DNA of 64,000 nt, taken from Sciurus carolinensis. Lineage: Eukaryota > Chordata > Mammalia > Rodentia > Sciuridae. Below are positions 48,400 to 58,949 of this stretch, in pieces. Below the pieces are notes generated by a model. That model was given only the letters and a program-made list of their open reading frames with translations. It did not search any database and was not told the origin of the DNA. Within the stretch, counting starts at the first letter, position 1. Each line of letters begins with the position of its first letter. The stretch lies in assembly GCF_902686445.1 (NCBI RefSeq), contig NC_062232.1:19326897-19390896 (forward strand), read 5' to 3'. Position numbers and translations under genes: made by a program.

Positions 48400-49830
48400 A
48401 ACTATTTCTTAAATAAACTTTTAGTCAATGTTTAAAGTTCTGCTTTCCCTGTTGCTGATCTGTGCATTTCAACTTTTCTCACTATTGTCTTGGCATGCAG
48501 CTCTGATCATTTCTATTCATACAAATTCTTATGCTATTATCTCTTTCCCACTTTTTCTTTCCTTGTAGATATATATTTTAATCACTTTGTTGCCATTTTA
48601 ATGAGGTTTAAAGGTGTATTTGGAGGAAAATGCATGTGTAACCTGCCAATTTAAATTGGAAATCACTTCAGTTTCTTTCCTTTTTAAAATTCATACAAAT
48701 TTCTATATATTTTATTTAAAACATTTAGAATATAACCCCTTTTATAAAATGGTCTCTATCAACATATCTTTTCCTATTTTAAGTTTCACTATTTATTTTT
48801 CTCTAACCTATATGTATACCTACTCTTTTCATCCCATCTCTACAAAAGCATAGAGAGAAATTTGTCATACTGTTCATCTAATGTTAACAATGTGTTATTC
48901 TGGGTGATGAGGTTCGAGGTAGTTCTTTGACTTCAAATATTTTTCTGTTTTGCTTTTTTATTAGAAAAATAATAGACATGGGCCAATTTTATTAACATAA
49001 TAACATACTTACGGTATTTTGATATCATGGAAGTTAAGGGAATAGAATGTTTTAAAGAGTGCATGAATAATGTCATCAAACAGCAGAAAAGATGAAGAGG
49101 ACAGTGACAGAAAGAGATAATTATGTATCCAATTGTAGGCTCTGGATCCTTGTTTTCATTTGGCAATTTTAAAGTACATACTCTATGTGTACCATGTCAT
49201 GCTTAAAATAAATACTGAATAACAAGGTACTTATTGATATCTCTAGTCACTCATGTGCAACTGTCTCTGAAGTTAATGGAAACTATATTTATAAAAATAA
49301 ATTATAATTTGGCCTTTCTCAGAATAACATAAAAATAGCATAAGAGAAAAAGTCTCATCTAAAATCTCAGTAGTATGACAAATGTCAATCTAAATGCTTA
49401 TGTCTTAAACATAATCATGTCAATAGAATAAGATTACTTAGGAGAAATTAAACACTACCCACTCAGGAAACCTGCTATCCCAAAAACAGGGGGAAACAGA
49501 GCTCAATAGGAGCAGAAAAACATCTTCCTAGTTCTTAGTCCTGGGCTTATGAGAGCAAAATATCCTCATTATCTCCCAGCTGAAAGTTAAATGGTAGGAA
49601 TTCACTGTCATATTCACATTTCTGAAATCCAAATCTCAATATTGTTTAACCTCAATAAGGTAGACCAATACCTTTCTGTTTTCTTCCATCTTTCTTTATT
49701 TGTTTCTGCATATGGGTTTTTTTCCATCCTTTCCTCTAATTCTAATTCCAGTTATTCCCTACACATCAGTGATGTAAGCTGTTGTCTGTGACACCAAGGT
49801 TAAAAGGTGATGCAGAAAGCAACAGCATCA
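48400..49830. other. AT-rich unique sequence
   Basis: Nothing supported. Confidence 0.4.
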
Positions 49831-49847
49831 ACTTTACTTGGGAATTA

Positions 49848-49982
49848 TTTTTAAATTTTTAGTTATAGATGGACACAATATCTTTATTTTATTAATTTAT
49901 TTTTTATGTGGTACAGAGGATCAAACCTAGTACCTCACATTTGCTAGGCAAGCACCCTACCACTGAGCCACAACCACAGCCC
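49848..49982 (-). mobile_element. ID-type SINE with extended tail
   Basis: 'gttatagatggacacaatat' tail and 'ctgagccacaaccacagccc' head in reverse. TSD ttacttgggaa at about 49835-49845 and 49983-49993. Confidence 0.88.
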
Positions 49983-49998
49983 TTACTTGGGAAATTTT

Positions 49999-50145
49999 TT
50001 GTTTTTTTCACATAAGGGAGTTTATTAAGCAAACAGGCAGAGTGTCTCCCTGCAGGGTAAGAGAGAAAATGAGAGGAAAAGAGAAAGAGAGAGAGTGTGC
50101 ACAAGAGAGAGTGAAAGCCAGAAGGAGAGAGCAAGGAAAATCGAG

Positions 50146-50193
<48 letters not shown>

Positions 50194-50200
50194 GCGGGGT
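49999..50200 (-). mobile_element. processed retrocopy of an unidentified short transcript
   Basis: A perfect 17-bp TSD cttacttgggaaatttt (49982-49998 and 50201-50217) flanks a 202-bp insert. On the minus strand the insert begins with a (TC)n-rich stretch, ends 'aataaactcccttatgtg' and is followed by an A-run. The polyadenylation signal AATAAA (reverse of 50021-50026) lies 12 bases before the tail. This is the structure of L1-mediated retroposition of a polyadenylated RNA. I do not recognise the parent; the end resembles an LTR-driven transcript. Frames inside are GA-repeat artefacts. Confidence 0.75.
50149..50190. repeat. (GA)n microsatellite
   Basis: About 20 GA units inside the retrocopy; looser GA-rich sequence also at 50060-50130. 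Confidence 0.95.
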
Positions 50201-50529
50201 CTTACTTGGGAAATTTTAAACATGCATCTTTTCAGGCTGCATTCGAGACCTACTGAATCCAAATTTCTGGGGTAGGGCCCAGGTCTATTCATGTTTATTA
50301 GTTTTTGAGATGATTAGTTTATTATAGTCTATGAGATATCATTTGGGGTAACTGGTGGAAATCTCTTCCTGAATAGTGTTGGGAGAAAATGTTGAGTCTT
50401 TCATCTTTTTGCATGTCTTGTGAGCAGAATAAATTGGCCTTTGTTCTGGATTTTCTTTTCTTGGGTATATACTTGGAAAATGGCCTCTGAAGAAGATGAC
50501 ACATTTGCTTGCTATCTAGAATAGCAAAT

Positions 50530-50800
50530 ATTGGTTTCCCAATGAAACCAAGAGCAGGCATGCTGATTACTCTTTATAAAAGATTTAGGTCCCCTAAGCT
50601 TGGGGTTCCTCAGCTGTTACACATACCCACTGCAGGTGCAGTATCCATTGGTGCCCATCTCTGTCACCCTATTGGACATATTGGGGAAGGGGCATTGGCA
50701 CATACATGATTCTCATGTTATTGGCTATGCTGTAATAAAGTCTTTTGTCTCTGACTCAGGAGTCTCCTGTCCTCTGCCACCATCTGTGAAAATGTGGCAG
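50530..50800 (+). other. possible LTR fragment
   Basis: 'ctgtaataaagtcttttgtc' followed by 'tctgactcaggagtctcctg' is like the R-U5 end of class I LTRs, with an AATAAA at 50730-50735. No partner LTR and no TSD found, so this is tentative. Confidence 0.3.
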
Positions 50801-51849
50801 GCTTATTTGTAAGTTTGTAAGTAGGGTGAAAATCTCAGACCTTTCATGGTTCTTGATAAATAACTCTTTACTGATGTGAATGGTATAAGGCATTTAGTTT
50901 TTTTTTTTTTTTAAGAAACATGTTGCTTTAGTTTAGGATATTGACTCTCCAGATGTTCTCTATTGAAATATAACGTCTGAAAAGTATGAACTTAGTCATC
51001 AGTATTAATTTTATCAGATGAACCAGCATAGCAAGTCTTGAGAAAATTAAAGATGGTTCCAAGTATTTAGAGATGGACATATCATAAACAGAGGTACAAA
51101 GGAGATAGCCAGCTTCAAAGGATTGTCCTACAATAAGAAAGGCCTAGAAGATACACTTCTGTGTTCTGAAATTTTGCCTAAATCCCACTCTGCCAGCATC
51201 CATCTCAGCTGGACACACAATGCACACTGATTTCCTATAATTCCCTTCTTCATTCACAGTGAATCAAGGGCATCTGTTAGCAACACTGTGGATTCTCTTG
51301 TTTGCAAACAGCAAGTAAACATCATCCATTGTCTGAGATTTTTGGAATAGAAGTTGTTATAACATGGGCAATAGGAAGGTTTACCATGTAGTAAGAGAAA
51401 TGGAAAAAAAAAAAGAACTAATAAAACTGAGAAAAGGACAATAGGGGTTTCTGCCATCAACACTTTATGCTGAAGCAGTTTTGGCCCAAATCCAGGCTTG
51501 GGAATTCCCTCACTTTGATAAATTTGCAGATGAAATGACATATAGGTGATGTATATATATTTATTAGTTAAAATTTATACACACATATATATAAGCATAA
51601 ATCACAAACTTAAGTTTAGAAGCAGTATCTCAATGACCTGGAATGGAGTTTTGGGTTCATTACACATTCTAATTAATTGAAGACTCACAATTAAATATGG
51701 AGACCAAAATTCTTGCATTCTAATTTGGATATATGGTTTGAAAAATATATATCTATGTATGCAGTAATAGAAAATACAAAATTGAGATAGTGCTGGAAAA
51801 ACCAGAATGTCATCACACAGTTAAATCATACACAATTTAACCATGTTAA

Positions 51850-51856
<7 letters not shown>

Positions 51857-51886
<30 letters not shown>

Positions 51887-51970
51887 TTGGCCGTGCTGGA
51901 GATTGAACCCAGGGCCCTGTGCTTGCGAGGCAAGCACTCTACGAACTGAGCTATATCCCCAGCCCTCATT
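51857..51970 (-). mobile_element. ID-type SINE with (TTA)n tail
   Basis: A (TTA)n run of about 12 units, then 'gattgaacccagggccctgt' and 'gagctatatccccagccct'. TSD ttaacattatt at 51846-51856 and 51971-51981. The trinucleotide run is the expanded A-rich tail of the SINE. Confidence 0.9.
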
Positions 51971-52104
51971 TTAACATTATTGATAAAATATATTTAGTTT
52001 TAAAATACAGAACACAATTTATCTGTTGATTCAAAGAACTTGGTTTATTATGAAAATGAATTTAAATATTTTTTAATCTTAAGAGAGTTTAGTTTATTTT
52101 GGAT

Positions 52105-52205
52105 GAATGGATGCTTTATTTGATTCAGGGGCTGGGACTGTAGGTTGATGATAGAGCATATGCTTAGCATGCATGCCACCATGTGTTTAATACCTAGCAC
52201 AAAAA
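52105..52205 (+). mobile_element. probable degraded ID SINE
   Basis: 'ggggctgggactgtaggttg' and 'agcatatgcttagcatgcat' look like a decayed ID head; the tail is short. Confidence 0.5.
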
Positions 52206-52804
52206 ATATATATACTTTATTCTAACTGTAGTTGTACTTCCTGTTTGATTCTCTGAGAAGTGATGAATAATTTCTGTGAAGAACTTTGTACCATATCTAA
52301 AAGGGTTAGTTGAAAATTCTTAATTTCTGATTTAGAGTCTATTGTATGGATTTCCAAGGTAACCTGTAAAATAATAATAGTAATCTTCACAATAGTGATA
52401 GTAAAAGTAATACTGGATTGACTGTCAGTGAAAACAGATGGACCTAACCTATCTAACTTTTTCCATTTGTCTATTTTGTCCACTTGCTGTTCTGTTCTAA
52501 AGTAGGATATCAAAGTGGAATTTTTAAGGAAAAAAATTCTCAAATAGCAAAGTCCCTTATTTAGTTGCTGTGATGGTAGAAAACATGTAAAACTTTAACA
52601 GAACCTTCTGAGTTCTTCACTGAATTCACAAAGGCTTCTAGAGGAAGCATGAAAATCCAGAAAAAAGCTTTGGAATATCTACAGGTTAAAATCAATCCTT
52701 TACGTCATATTTAAAGTTCATGAATTTCTCAGATTGGTATTCTGAACTTCAGAAGAGTATCATATGTCAGAAAAATTCTTGCATATAAATTTGTTATAGC
52801 ACAC

Positions 52805-53080
52805 AAATTTATTCATCCATTCGTGTAGCCAACAAATATTTATTAGACTCCTACTATGGAAAATATTTGATTGACATCAGGGAAAAAAGATTCATGTGAC
52901 AAAAATTTCTGCTTTTGAGTAGCTAAAAAATTTGGCAAAAAACAAAAATATAAATAAATATTGCTATACACTATGGCAAACACTGCAATAAAAATCTGGA
53001 CAAGATTCTGTGACAGCAAAGAGAGGGTAAATAATTCAGCCTGGAAGTAAGACCCATATAGGGGGTGATATGTATCTAAA
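52805..53080 (-). mobile_element. L2 fragment, split by the ERV
   Basis: 'aacaaatatttattagactc' and 'ctactatgg' are the reverse of the L2 3' terminus. It forms the left flank of the ERV insertion. Confidence 0.55.
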
Positions 53081-53086
53081 ATGAGA

Positions 53087-53407
53087 TATGATCGCCCACC
53101 TCCCGCAGGCGGTGGGCAATCACAACACGTACGCTCTTCTTGATCACAGGAACCAAAAGGGGCTTTATTCCGCAAGTCTCAGATTTATATTGAGAACATC
53201 AGCCTATCAGAGAGTAGACTACCAGAAAAGTCAGCCTATCAAGGAACAGTCTCCAGGCAGATACCAGGATTGCCTCATGTACAACAGCCAACCAGAGTTA
53301 CTTCCTAAAACTTGTTTGAGTGCAGCTATGTCTGGCAAGCTGCCAGGCGCCATCTTAGAGATCAGGCCACGGTGCGACTCTGGGGCCCTCAGAGCCCGCC
53401 CCTGACA
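53087..53407 (-). repeat. ERV 3' LTR
   Basis: 321 bp. In sense it starts TGTCAGGGG and ends GATCATA. TATA-like tataaat is the reverse of 53184-53190, and the polyadenylation signal AATAAA is the reverse of 53164-53169, only about 15-20 bases downstream of the TATA box, so R is very short. Confidence 0.92.
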
Positions 53408-53417
53408 TCTCCCCCTT
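53408..53417 (-). other. ERV polypurine tract
   Basis: tctccccctt on this strand, i.e. AAGGGGGAGA in sense, immediately before the 3' LTR: the plus-strand primer site of retroviral reverse transcription. Confidence 0.8.
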
Positions 53418-53572
53418 ATTCTTTAAATAAAGAAAAGATGACTTGGGACCATGCCTGTCTTAGGTTGTCCGTGGCAAATTATATCCTTACCCGTCATTGG
53501 AATTCTGACCTCCAGGCGTCAGAACCCTGTCTTAGGTTGGTATGCATTTCCATAGATCTTACCCGTCTTTGA

Positions 53573-54300
53573 CTACTGGTCCAGCATGCTTGGCCATACT
53601 TGGGGGGATGTGCCTGTCTCAATGGCTGTCAAAGCCTGTACTATAGCCCATCGATGACATCGGGCATCTTGGCGAGCTCTGATTTGGCTGCGTATAACAT
53701 AGGCTATCCCTAAGCAGATAATAATCAGAACAGCTACTGTTCCAGCCCACTGTTTTGTCAATCCCAGGGCTTTAGATACTGATGCAACTTGAACCCTGGT
53801 GGCACTGACTCTGAGTATCAAATGTAGATGACCAATTGCCAGTAAGGTAGACAGAGAGATTTTTAGATAACATAGCCACAGAGCTAAGGTTATTATAAGC
53901 AATAGGGGTGACACACACTGCTCTTAAAGGATAAACACATCCCAGTCCCAAAAGTTCTTGCAAGATATCCACTTGTTCTTGTAGTAAGTCCACTCTTTGA
54001 TTTACAAGGAGTAAGCCTGCTGTTAGATGTTGGTTTAGGGTCTCTTTAGTCTGTAAGGCTGCAGCTGTATTTTCGGCCAAGTGATTGACTGCTGTTGCTG
54101 TAGGTATGGCAGTTGCTAGTGCTGCTGTTGCAGAAACCACTATTGCAGTGACCATAGCCGCTGTGATGCCAAATTCTCTCCTGTTTCTTGATAGTAACAC
54201 TGGCAATTCCGCATCTGTAACAGAGACTGGGACTGGTAGGAAGGTAGGAACACACATTAAGACTGCCAGCGGGAACCTAGAAGCATTCCAACATTGAGAG
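53573..54300 (-). pseudogene. ERV env remnant (end of surface subunit and transmembrane subunit)
   Basis: The first frame (53772-54257, 161 codons) has a furin-type RNRR cleavage site, a hydrophobic Ala/Thr/Val-rich fusion-peptide-like segment, a heptad-repeat helix (LLVNQRVDLLQEQVDILQEL) and a C-X7-C loop (CVYPLRAVC). The second frame (used from about 53775 down to 53573) holds a membrane span (TVAVLIIICLGIAYVI) and a basic tail. A frame shift near 53775 separates them. The C-X7-C loop lacks the CC of the covalent gamma-type arrangement, which fits a beta-like envelope. Most of the surface subunit is missing. Not functional as it stands. Confidence 0.8.
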
Positions 54301-54437
54301 AGATAGCATCCTAAGAGACTAAAAAGAGGTTGTAAGTTAGTTCAAGGGGGGCTACGAGCATCATGGTCATCAGGAGTATGTTGGTCTGAGTTACTTGTTG
54401 GTAGCGTTGGCACTGGTCGAGTTAGTCACTCAGGAAC

Positions 54438-54630
54438 CCAGATAGGCGATGTTTTATCCTGTGGAAACACACAAACTGAGCCGCGGCTCCAGTAAAGCAC
54501 CGGGTTCGGGCCGTTCCATTGTCCTGTAAGAACATCCTTCCATTTTACCGTCGCTCTATCATGTTGTTTATGATTGCCATGTCTCTCAGCGGCAGAGCGA
54601 CCCTCATTATCCAGAGTTAAAAATTTTTAA
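54438..54630 (-). pseudogene. ERV integrase C-terminal remnant
   Basis: The minus strand reads through VKWKDVLTGQWNGP and RGSVCVFPQD to a TGA near 54438. This is the DNA-binding C-terminal region typical of betaretroviral and IAP-type integrases. It is the only pol sequence I can find. Catalytic core and reverse transcriptase are absent, and homology stops near 54625, where AT-rich sequence begins. Confidence 0.75.
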
Positions 54631-56000
54631 AATAAAGAGGCAAAGAGAAAGTTTATTTTTAGGGGAACTGAAGGTCTCCCCTATTCCCCCTTTTTGTTTA
54701 TAAAGAGTCTTTGTAGGTTATAAGGTATACCTGTGGTTAGAGTTATTTCAAATTTAGTGAGAAATTGGTTCTTACAAAATTTAATTTTTAAAGAAAAATT
54801 TAGACTCTATAACGTAGTACAATACTCTAACAGTTGCTTAACCATAATTGTATAAACCCCTATTTTTAAGACTAATTGTTCTAAAGAATAAAACTTAATA
54901 GACACAATGTTAAGAGTAAATTAGTGTTTCTAAGAAATCCTTGTTACTTTACCATGTCATTTTGCCATATAGATTAGACTTTGATTTATATTAGAACATT
55001 AGTATTTCACCTTAGGAAAAACCTTAAATAGCTTTAAATGTTTCACATACATACAACCAACTTAGTTACATGCAAACTTGTTGAAACTTGCCCTTCACTT
55101 ATATAGACTTTCTTAGCACTTACTTAGACCCTCATTTATTTCATCACACAAGCACTTTCTTACCCAGAAACATTTCCTTTTCCCTTTTACTAAATATATT
55201 TCCATACCCAGAACCTTTATTTTCTCTTTCCTGTTGACCCCTTTTTGTTCACATTCTGAAACAACTCTTATGAAATTTCTAAATTTAAAAAAATTACTCT
55301 ATTTTAATAAGATTAAATATTTTGTTATTTATAGTACTCTACATCAACATTTTATTAGTTTGACCACCTAGAGACTCGCGAGTTATTTTTAAGACATTTT
55401 ACTTCTATTAGCTTACCCAATTTAAATTGAACCTCTTTAAATCACGTGAATTAAAAATATTTGGATCCATTTTTAAATTTTAATTTTAGGAGCGCTCAAT
55501 TTTGATACAGACAAAACATGACATTAGACAGCATGACATACACATAACACAAAATCAAAGACCTTGAAACTTTATAGGTGAATCTCCATTGCAATGTAAC
55601 AGATGTTCAAAACTCTAGTTGAATAATAAAAAAAAAATAGAACTGATCAAAAAGTCATGAGCTCAAAAAAAAAAAATGTAGAATTCAGAAAAAACAAGAG
55701 TCCTGGGAAAATGTTACGGCCGTTAATTACTTTAGTAAAGCACCATAAAATTTACTTTTGCTGGAGTTCAGGTAAGACTTTTGCTCTCTCTCTTTTTTTT
55801 TTTTTTGGGGGTTTGAGACCTGTCTCCTACTGAGCCTTCAGGCTTTCTCTATTTACATTTCAATGTAAGCCTTGACTGAGATTTGGATCTGAAAGGAGCT
55901 AAAATGTTCCAGCAGAAACTTGATGCCTAGGGCATTTTAACGCTTAATACTGGTTAGTAATCAATTCAGGTTTGGATGCAGAAAATTATGAAACAATTAT
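54631..56000 (-). other. AT-rich segment replacing pro-pol in the ERV
   Basis: About 1.4 kb without reading frames, visibly AT-richer than gag and the LTRs on either side. It contains A/T runs (for example 55628-55637, 55790-55806). No viral domain recognised. It lies where protease and polymerase would be, as in non-autonomous ERVs such as mouse ETn whose genes were replaced by unrelated DNA. Confidence 0.6.
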
Positions 56001-56028
56001 CTCCCAATACTTGTGGGGCCTGGGGCTA

Positions 56029-57295
56029 CTATATCATACTCCTTACTAGGACATGCCACTGATGGTTGGGTTGGTTACTCCCTACCCACTGGTGTATGTG
56101 GGACCTCATGGCAGGAGGACTAGGTGGGCTGGACCGGGGAATGGAAGTAGAAACAGCTGAGTCAAGGTTGGAGGAGGAGGCGGGATTAAGAGGGGGAGAA
56201 GAAGGAGGCATTTGCAGGAAGAGCAGAGAAGCGCAAGAAAGAAGAGACTTGAAGATAAGGAATCCCTTTCCATCTGCCCACTCGCTCACAGATGCTGTGT
56301 GCCAATATCTTTGGTAGCCACAATCCACCTTCCCATGGAACCATCTTTCATCCCTGCACAGGCCAATTTATGATCGGTAGTCATTCCTTCCCAAACTAAC
56401 ATTTTAACATTTACCGGGAAGGCCCTACAGGGAGTGGGGAGGTTAGAGTCTGTGAGTTCTTGCCCAGTATCACAAAATGGTCACTGGGAAGATTTCCCGC
56501 CATCTGGAAGGAGGAGGACGAGGGCTTTCATTGGAGTCTGATGTGGCCCCAGAATACAAGATGGCAGCAATGATCCTCCCCGGGGCAGTAGTGGGCCCTC
56601 CCTATGTGTAGAGGCTGGCTGCCCTCGTGGTTCCTCAACCTTGGGAGGAGCGGATTGAGATGGATTGGGCTCCTCATTAAAGATCTCCCAATGTTGTTTA
56701 CTATGTGGCAAGTTTCTGGAAGGAGATGCAACGGGAGGAGCGGGTGGTTCTTTAGGCGGTGGCTCTTTGGGGAGAAACTTGGAGCCCCCTTTGGGAGGTC
56801 CTGGAGAGAAGCAGGCCTTAAGGGCGGATAACGTAGGGCAGACTCCTAATGGGGGACCCTCACCTAAACTGATTTCCCTCTTAAAGGTGTCCCAGGCTTT
56901 TTCCGCCTGTGTATCAGACCACTCAAGGCTGCTACTCTTCAGCATGAGTCTTAGAGCTGAGAGCGCAGGGTCACCATGTGTGGTGTGTGTTTGCCCCATC
57001 TTTTCTTTAGTAGATACTGTAATAGCAAGATTTTTTGTTTTACATAGTAAATCCTCCTCTTCATCTGAACTATCCTCACACCCAGTTTTATTTTCCTTGT
57101 CTGTCTCTAATCTTATTGATGCCCTTTCTGATGCTTTAGACCTTTCTCTTTTATTTCCTCCAAAACCTCTTCCCCTTGTTTTATGGCCTCTCTGCATTTG
57201 GTTCAGGCTGTTTTAGTTTCAAGAGGAATTCCATTGGCCCGGAGCAAATCCTTAAAGGGACCTTCCATGTGCATTTGTGACATTTCAGTGCCCAT
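56029..57295 (-). pseudogene. ERV gag remnant
   Basis: Likely start at 57295: a 30-codon frame beginning MGTEMS, with Gly at position 2 as in myristoylated matrix proteins, ended by a stop. The next large frame (56481-57197, 238 codons) has an acidic patch (EDSSDEEEDLL), a helical region (SALRLMLKSSSLEWSDTQAE) and a Pro-rich stretch (PKEPPPKEPPAPP). A third Pro/Ser-rich frame is at 56029-56328. Capsid major-homology and zinc-knuckle motifs are not visible. Gag normally builds the particle core; this one is broken in at least two places and truncated. Confidence 0.65.
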
Positions 57296-57384
57296 TTTTC
57301 TCTATTAAACTAACAGAATGCAAAGCACTTTAACTAGCAAAACAAAAGCAAAAGCACTTGCAAACAATCTCTGTCGGTTAACCC

Positions 57385-57562
57385 GTGAACTTTAACTCCG
57401 TCGCTTCCCCGCGCGCTTCCCCGCGAACTTTAACTCGTCGCTTCCCGTGAACTTTAACTCCGTCGCTTATCCAGCGAACTTTAACTCGTCACTTATCCAG
57501 CAAACTTTAACTCGTCGCTTACCCTGCGAACTTTAACTCGTTGCTTACCCAGCGAACTTTAA
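57385..57562 (-). repeat. 26-bp tandem repeats in the ERV leader
   Basis: Seven copies of 'gaactttaactcgtcgctt' with variable CpG-containing linkers; the last four are spaced exactly 26 bp. The array lies between the primer-binding site and gag, in the packaging/leader region. Confidence 0.9.
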
Positions 57563-57627
57563 CCTGGCCAGACTGTACTTTACTTTCCCTGTATTTACCT
57601 GATCAGTTTCTTCTTTATAACTCGAGG

Positions 57628-57645
57628 TCCCGGGTTTCGGCACCA
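57628..57645 (-). other. ERV primer-binding site (tRNA-Phe)
   Basis: tcccgggtttcggcacca on this strand equals the 3' end of tRNA-Phe with CCA. Two bases separate it from the 5' LTR. Confidence 0.88.
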
Positions 57646-57647
57646 CT

Positions 57648-57968
57648 TATGATCGCCCACCGCCCGCAGGCGGTGGGCAATCAACGCATACGCTCTTCTT
57701 GATCACAGGAACCAAAAGGGGCTTTATTCCGCAAGTCTCAGACTTATATTGAGAACATCAGCCTATCAGAGAGTAGACTACCAGAAAAGTCAGCCTATCA
57801 AGGAGCAGTCTCCAGGCAGATACCAGGATTGCCTCATGTACAACAGCCAACCAGAGTTACTTCCTAAAACTTGTATATGAGTACAGCTATGTCTGGCAAG
57901 CTGCCAGGTGCCATCTTAGAGATCAGGCCACGGTGCGGCTCTGGGGCCCTCAGAGCCCGCCCCTGACA
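57648..57968 (-). repeat. ERV 5' LTR
   Basis: 321 bp, same ends as the 3' LTR. TATA-like sequence is the reverse of about 57742-57748, AATAAA the reverse of 57723-57728. The U5 end holds a perfect 10-bp inverted repeat (gcccaccgcc / ggcggtgggc, 57655-57678). Confidence 0.92.
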
Positions 57969-58079
57969 ATGAGAGCAATATTCAAGGTCATCGTAGGCTT
58001 CCTGGGAGGTTATTCCTTTTGTAGTAGCAGAAGTAGAAATAGCAAGAATATTAAGAACAGCCATTTACTAGAGGAATTT

Positions 58080-58250
58080 ATGTGAGCCAGGCAGAACACT
58101 AAACACTTGTCACAGACAATCCACCAAACAGAATGATAAATATTGTTATTGCCATTTTCCTAAAAAATGGACTGAAACTTCAAGAATGAGATAATTCACT
58201 CAAAATTACATAGGTAAGAAACAGGGAATCTTTGATAAATGAACCATGTA
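58080..58250 (+). mobile_element. MIR element
   Basis: 'gagccaggcagaacactaaa' ... 'ttattgccattttcctaaaa' ... 'aaaattacataggtaagaa' follow the order of the MIR consensus. Confidence 0.65.
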
Positions 58251-58799
58251 TTTATAAATCTGGAGTTGAAGAACCTTTCCCTCAAATTATAATATCCTAA
58301 GATGGATCATATGAGTGGTGTAACATTATCCAAACAACTCTCATGATATAAGCAATTTCAACTTTTCTTTGGAAGTAATCAGAAGATGTTCATCCTGCTC
58401 TTCCTCCAGGAAAGTTAACCCTTACCATTACAAAGCATTAATTTCTACCAATTATACTAACTTCCAATTACATAGTCCTAATCTCCTGAATAGAATGGAA
58501 ATATCATTACTTGTACTGGTTCAAAGAAAGTGGACTTTGTTTACTCTCTGCACCTGAATATCAGTTTTCTACTTTAAAAAATAGTATTTTAAATGTAAGT
58601 AACCCCTCTTATTTGCATGTAGGCTAGTTATATTAACATTCAAAAACAGCCACTTCCTATTTCCTTACAAAATTTCTTTCCTAGTAGTCTTACATTTTCT
58701 AACATATATTAATCAAATGTTTCATTGTTTCACATGTACCTCATTCATTAAATATTACATTCAGTCACATCTATATAATTCTCCTCAAATATTTAACTA

Positions 58800-58945
58800 T
58801 CTGAGATATTATGAGTCTCATGTACAGATTGGGAAATCCAGGCTTGGACAATGTGGTATATGGTTCAAGGTCACACTTATCCTGGGTCATAGAGTCAGCA
58901 GAGCAAAGATTAGAACTCATATATTTTGACACCATATCCCCCATT
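58800..58945 (+). mobile_element. MIR element
   Basis: 'tgtacagattgggaaatcca', 'gttcaaggtcacactta' and 'gcaaagattagaactcata' match the MIR core and 3' part. Confidence 0.65.
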
Positions 58946-58949
58946 TGTT

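Larger units (their letters stand above)
53087..57968 (-). mobile_element. IAP-like/beta-like endogenous retrovirus, pol-deficient, minus strand
   Basis: A 4.88-kb provirus with two 321-bp LTRs about 97% identical (roughly nine substitutions and two 2-base indels by eye). It is bounded by a perfect 6-bp TSD atgaga (53081-53086 and 57969-57974). The primer-binding site matches the 3' end of tRNA-Phe, as used by intracisternal A-particle elements. In sense order: 5' LTR, PBS, 26-bp tandem repeats, broken gag, AT-rich non-viral-looking stretch, integrase C-terminal tip, broken env transmembrane region, polypurine tract, 3' LTR. Protease, reverse transcriptase, RNase H and most of integrase are absent. 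All remaining frames are broken, so it cannot replicate alone. Confidence 0.9.

Noticed and set aside
50042..50275. Arg/Glu-repeat frame on plus, Ser/Leu-repeat frame on minus
   Set aside because: Both are translations of the (GA)n run inside a retrocopy.
51888..51966. possible tRNA-Ala gene
   Set aside because: The pol III box region is present but the body is an ID SINE with tail and TSD; no complete tRNA fold with anticodon arm was seen.
56665..57216. 183-codon plus-strand frame
   Set aside because: Antisense shadow of the gag frame; LTR orientation, primer site and gag/env content all put the genes on the minus strand.
57385..57562. CRISPR-like array
   Set aside because: Unit spacing is about 26 bp with no distinct spacers, the host is a mammal, and the array lies inside an ERV leader.
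53087..57968. infectious, intact provirus
   Set aside because: gag and env frames are broken and nearly all of pol is missing.
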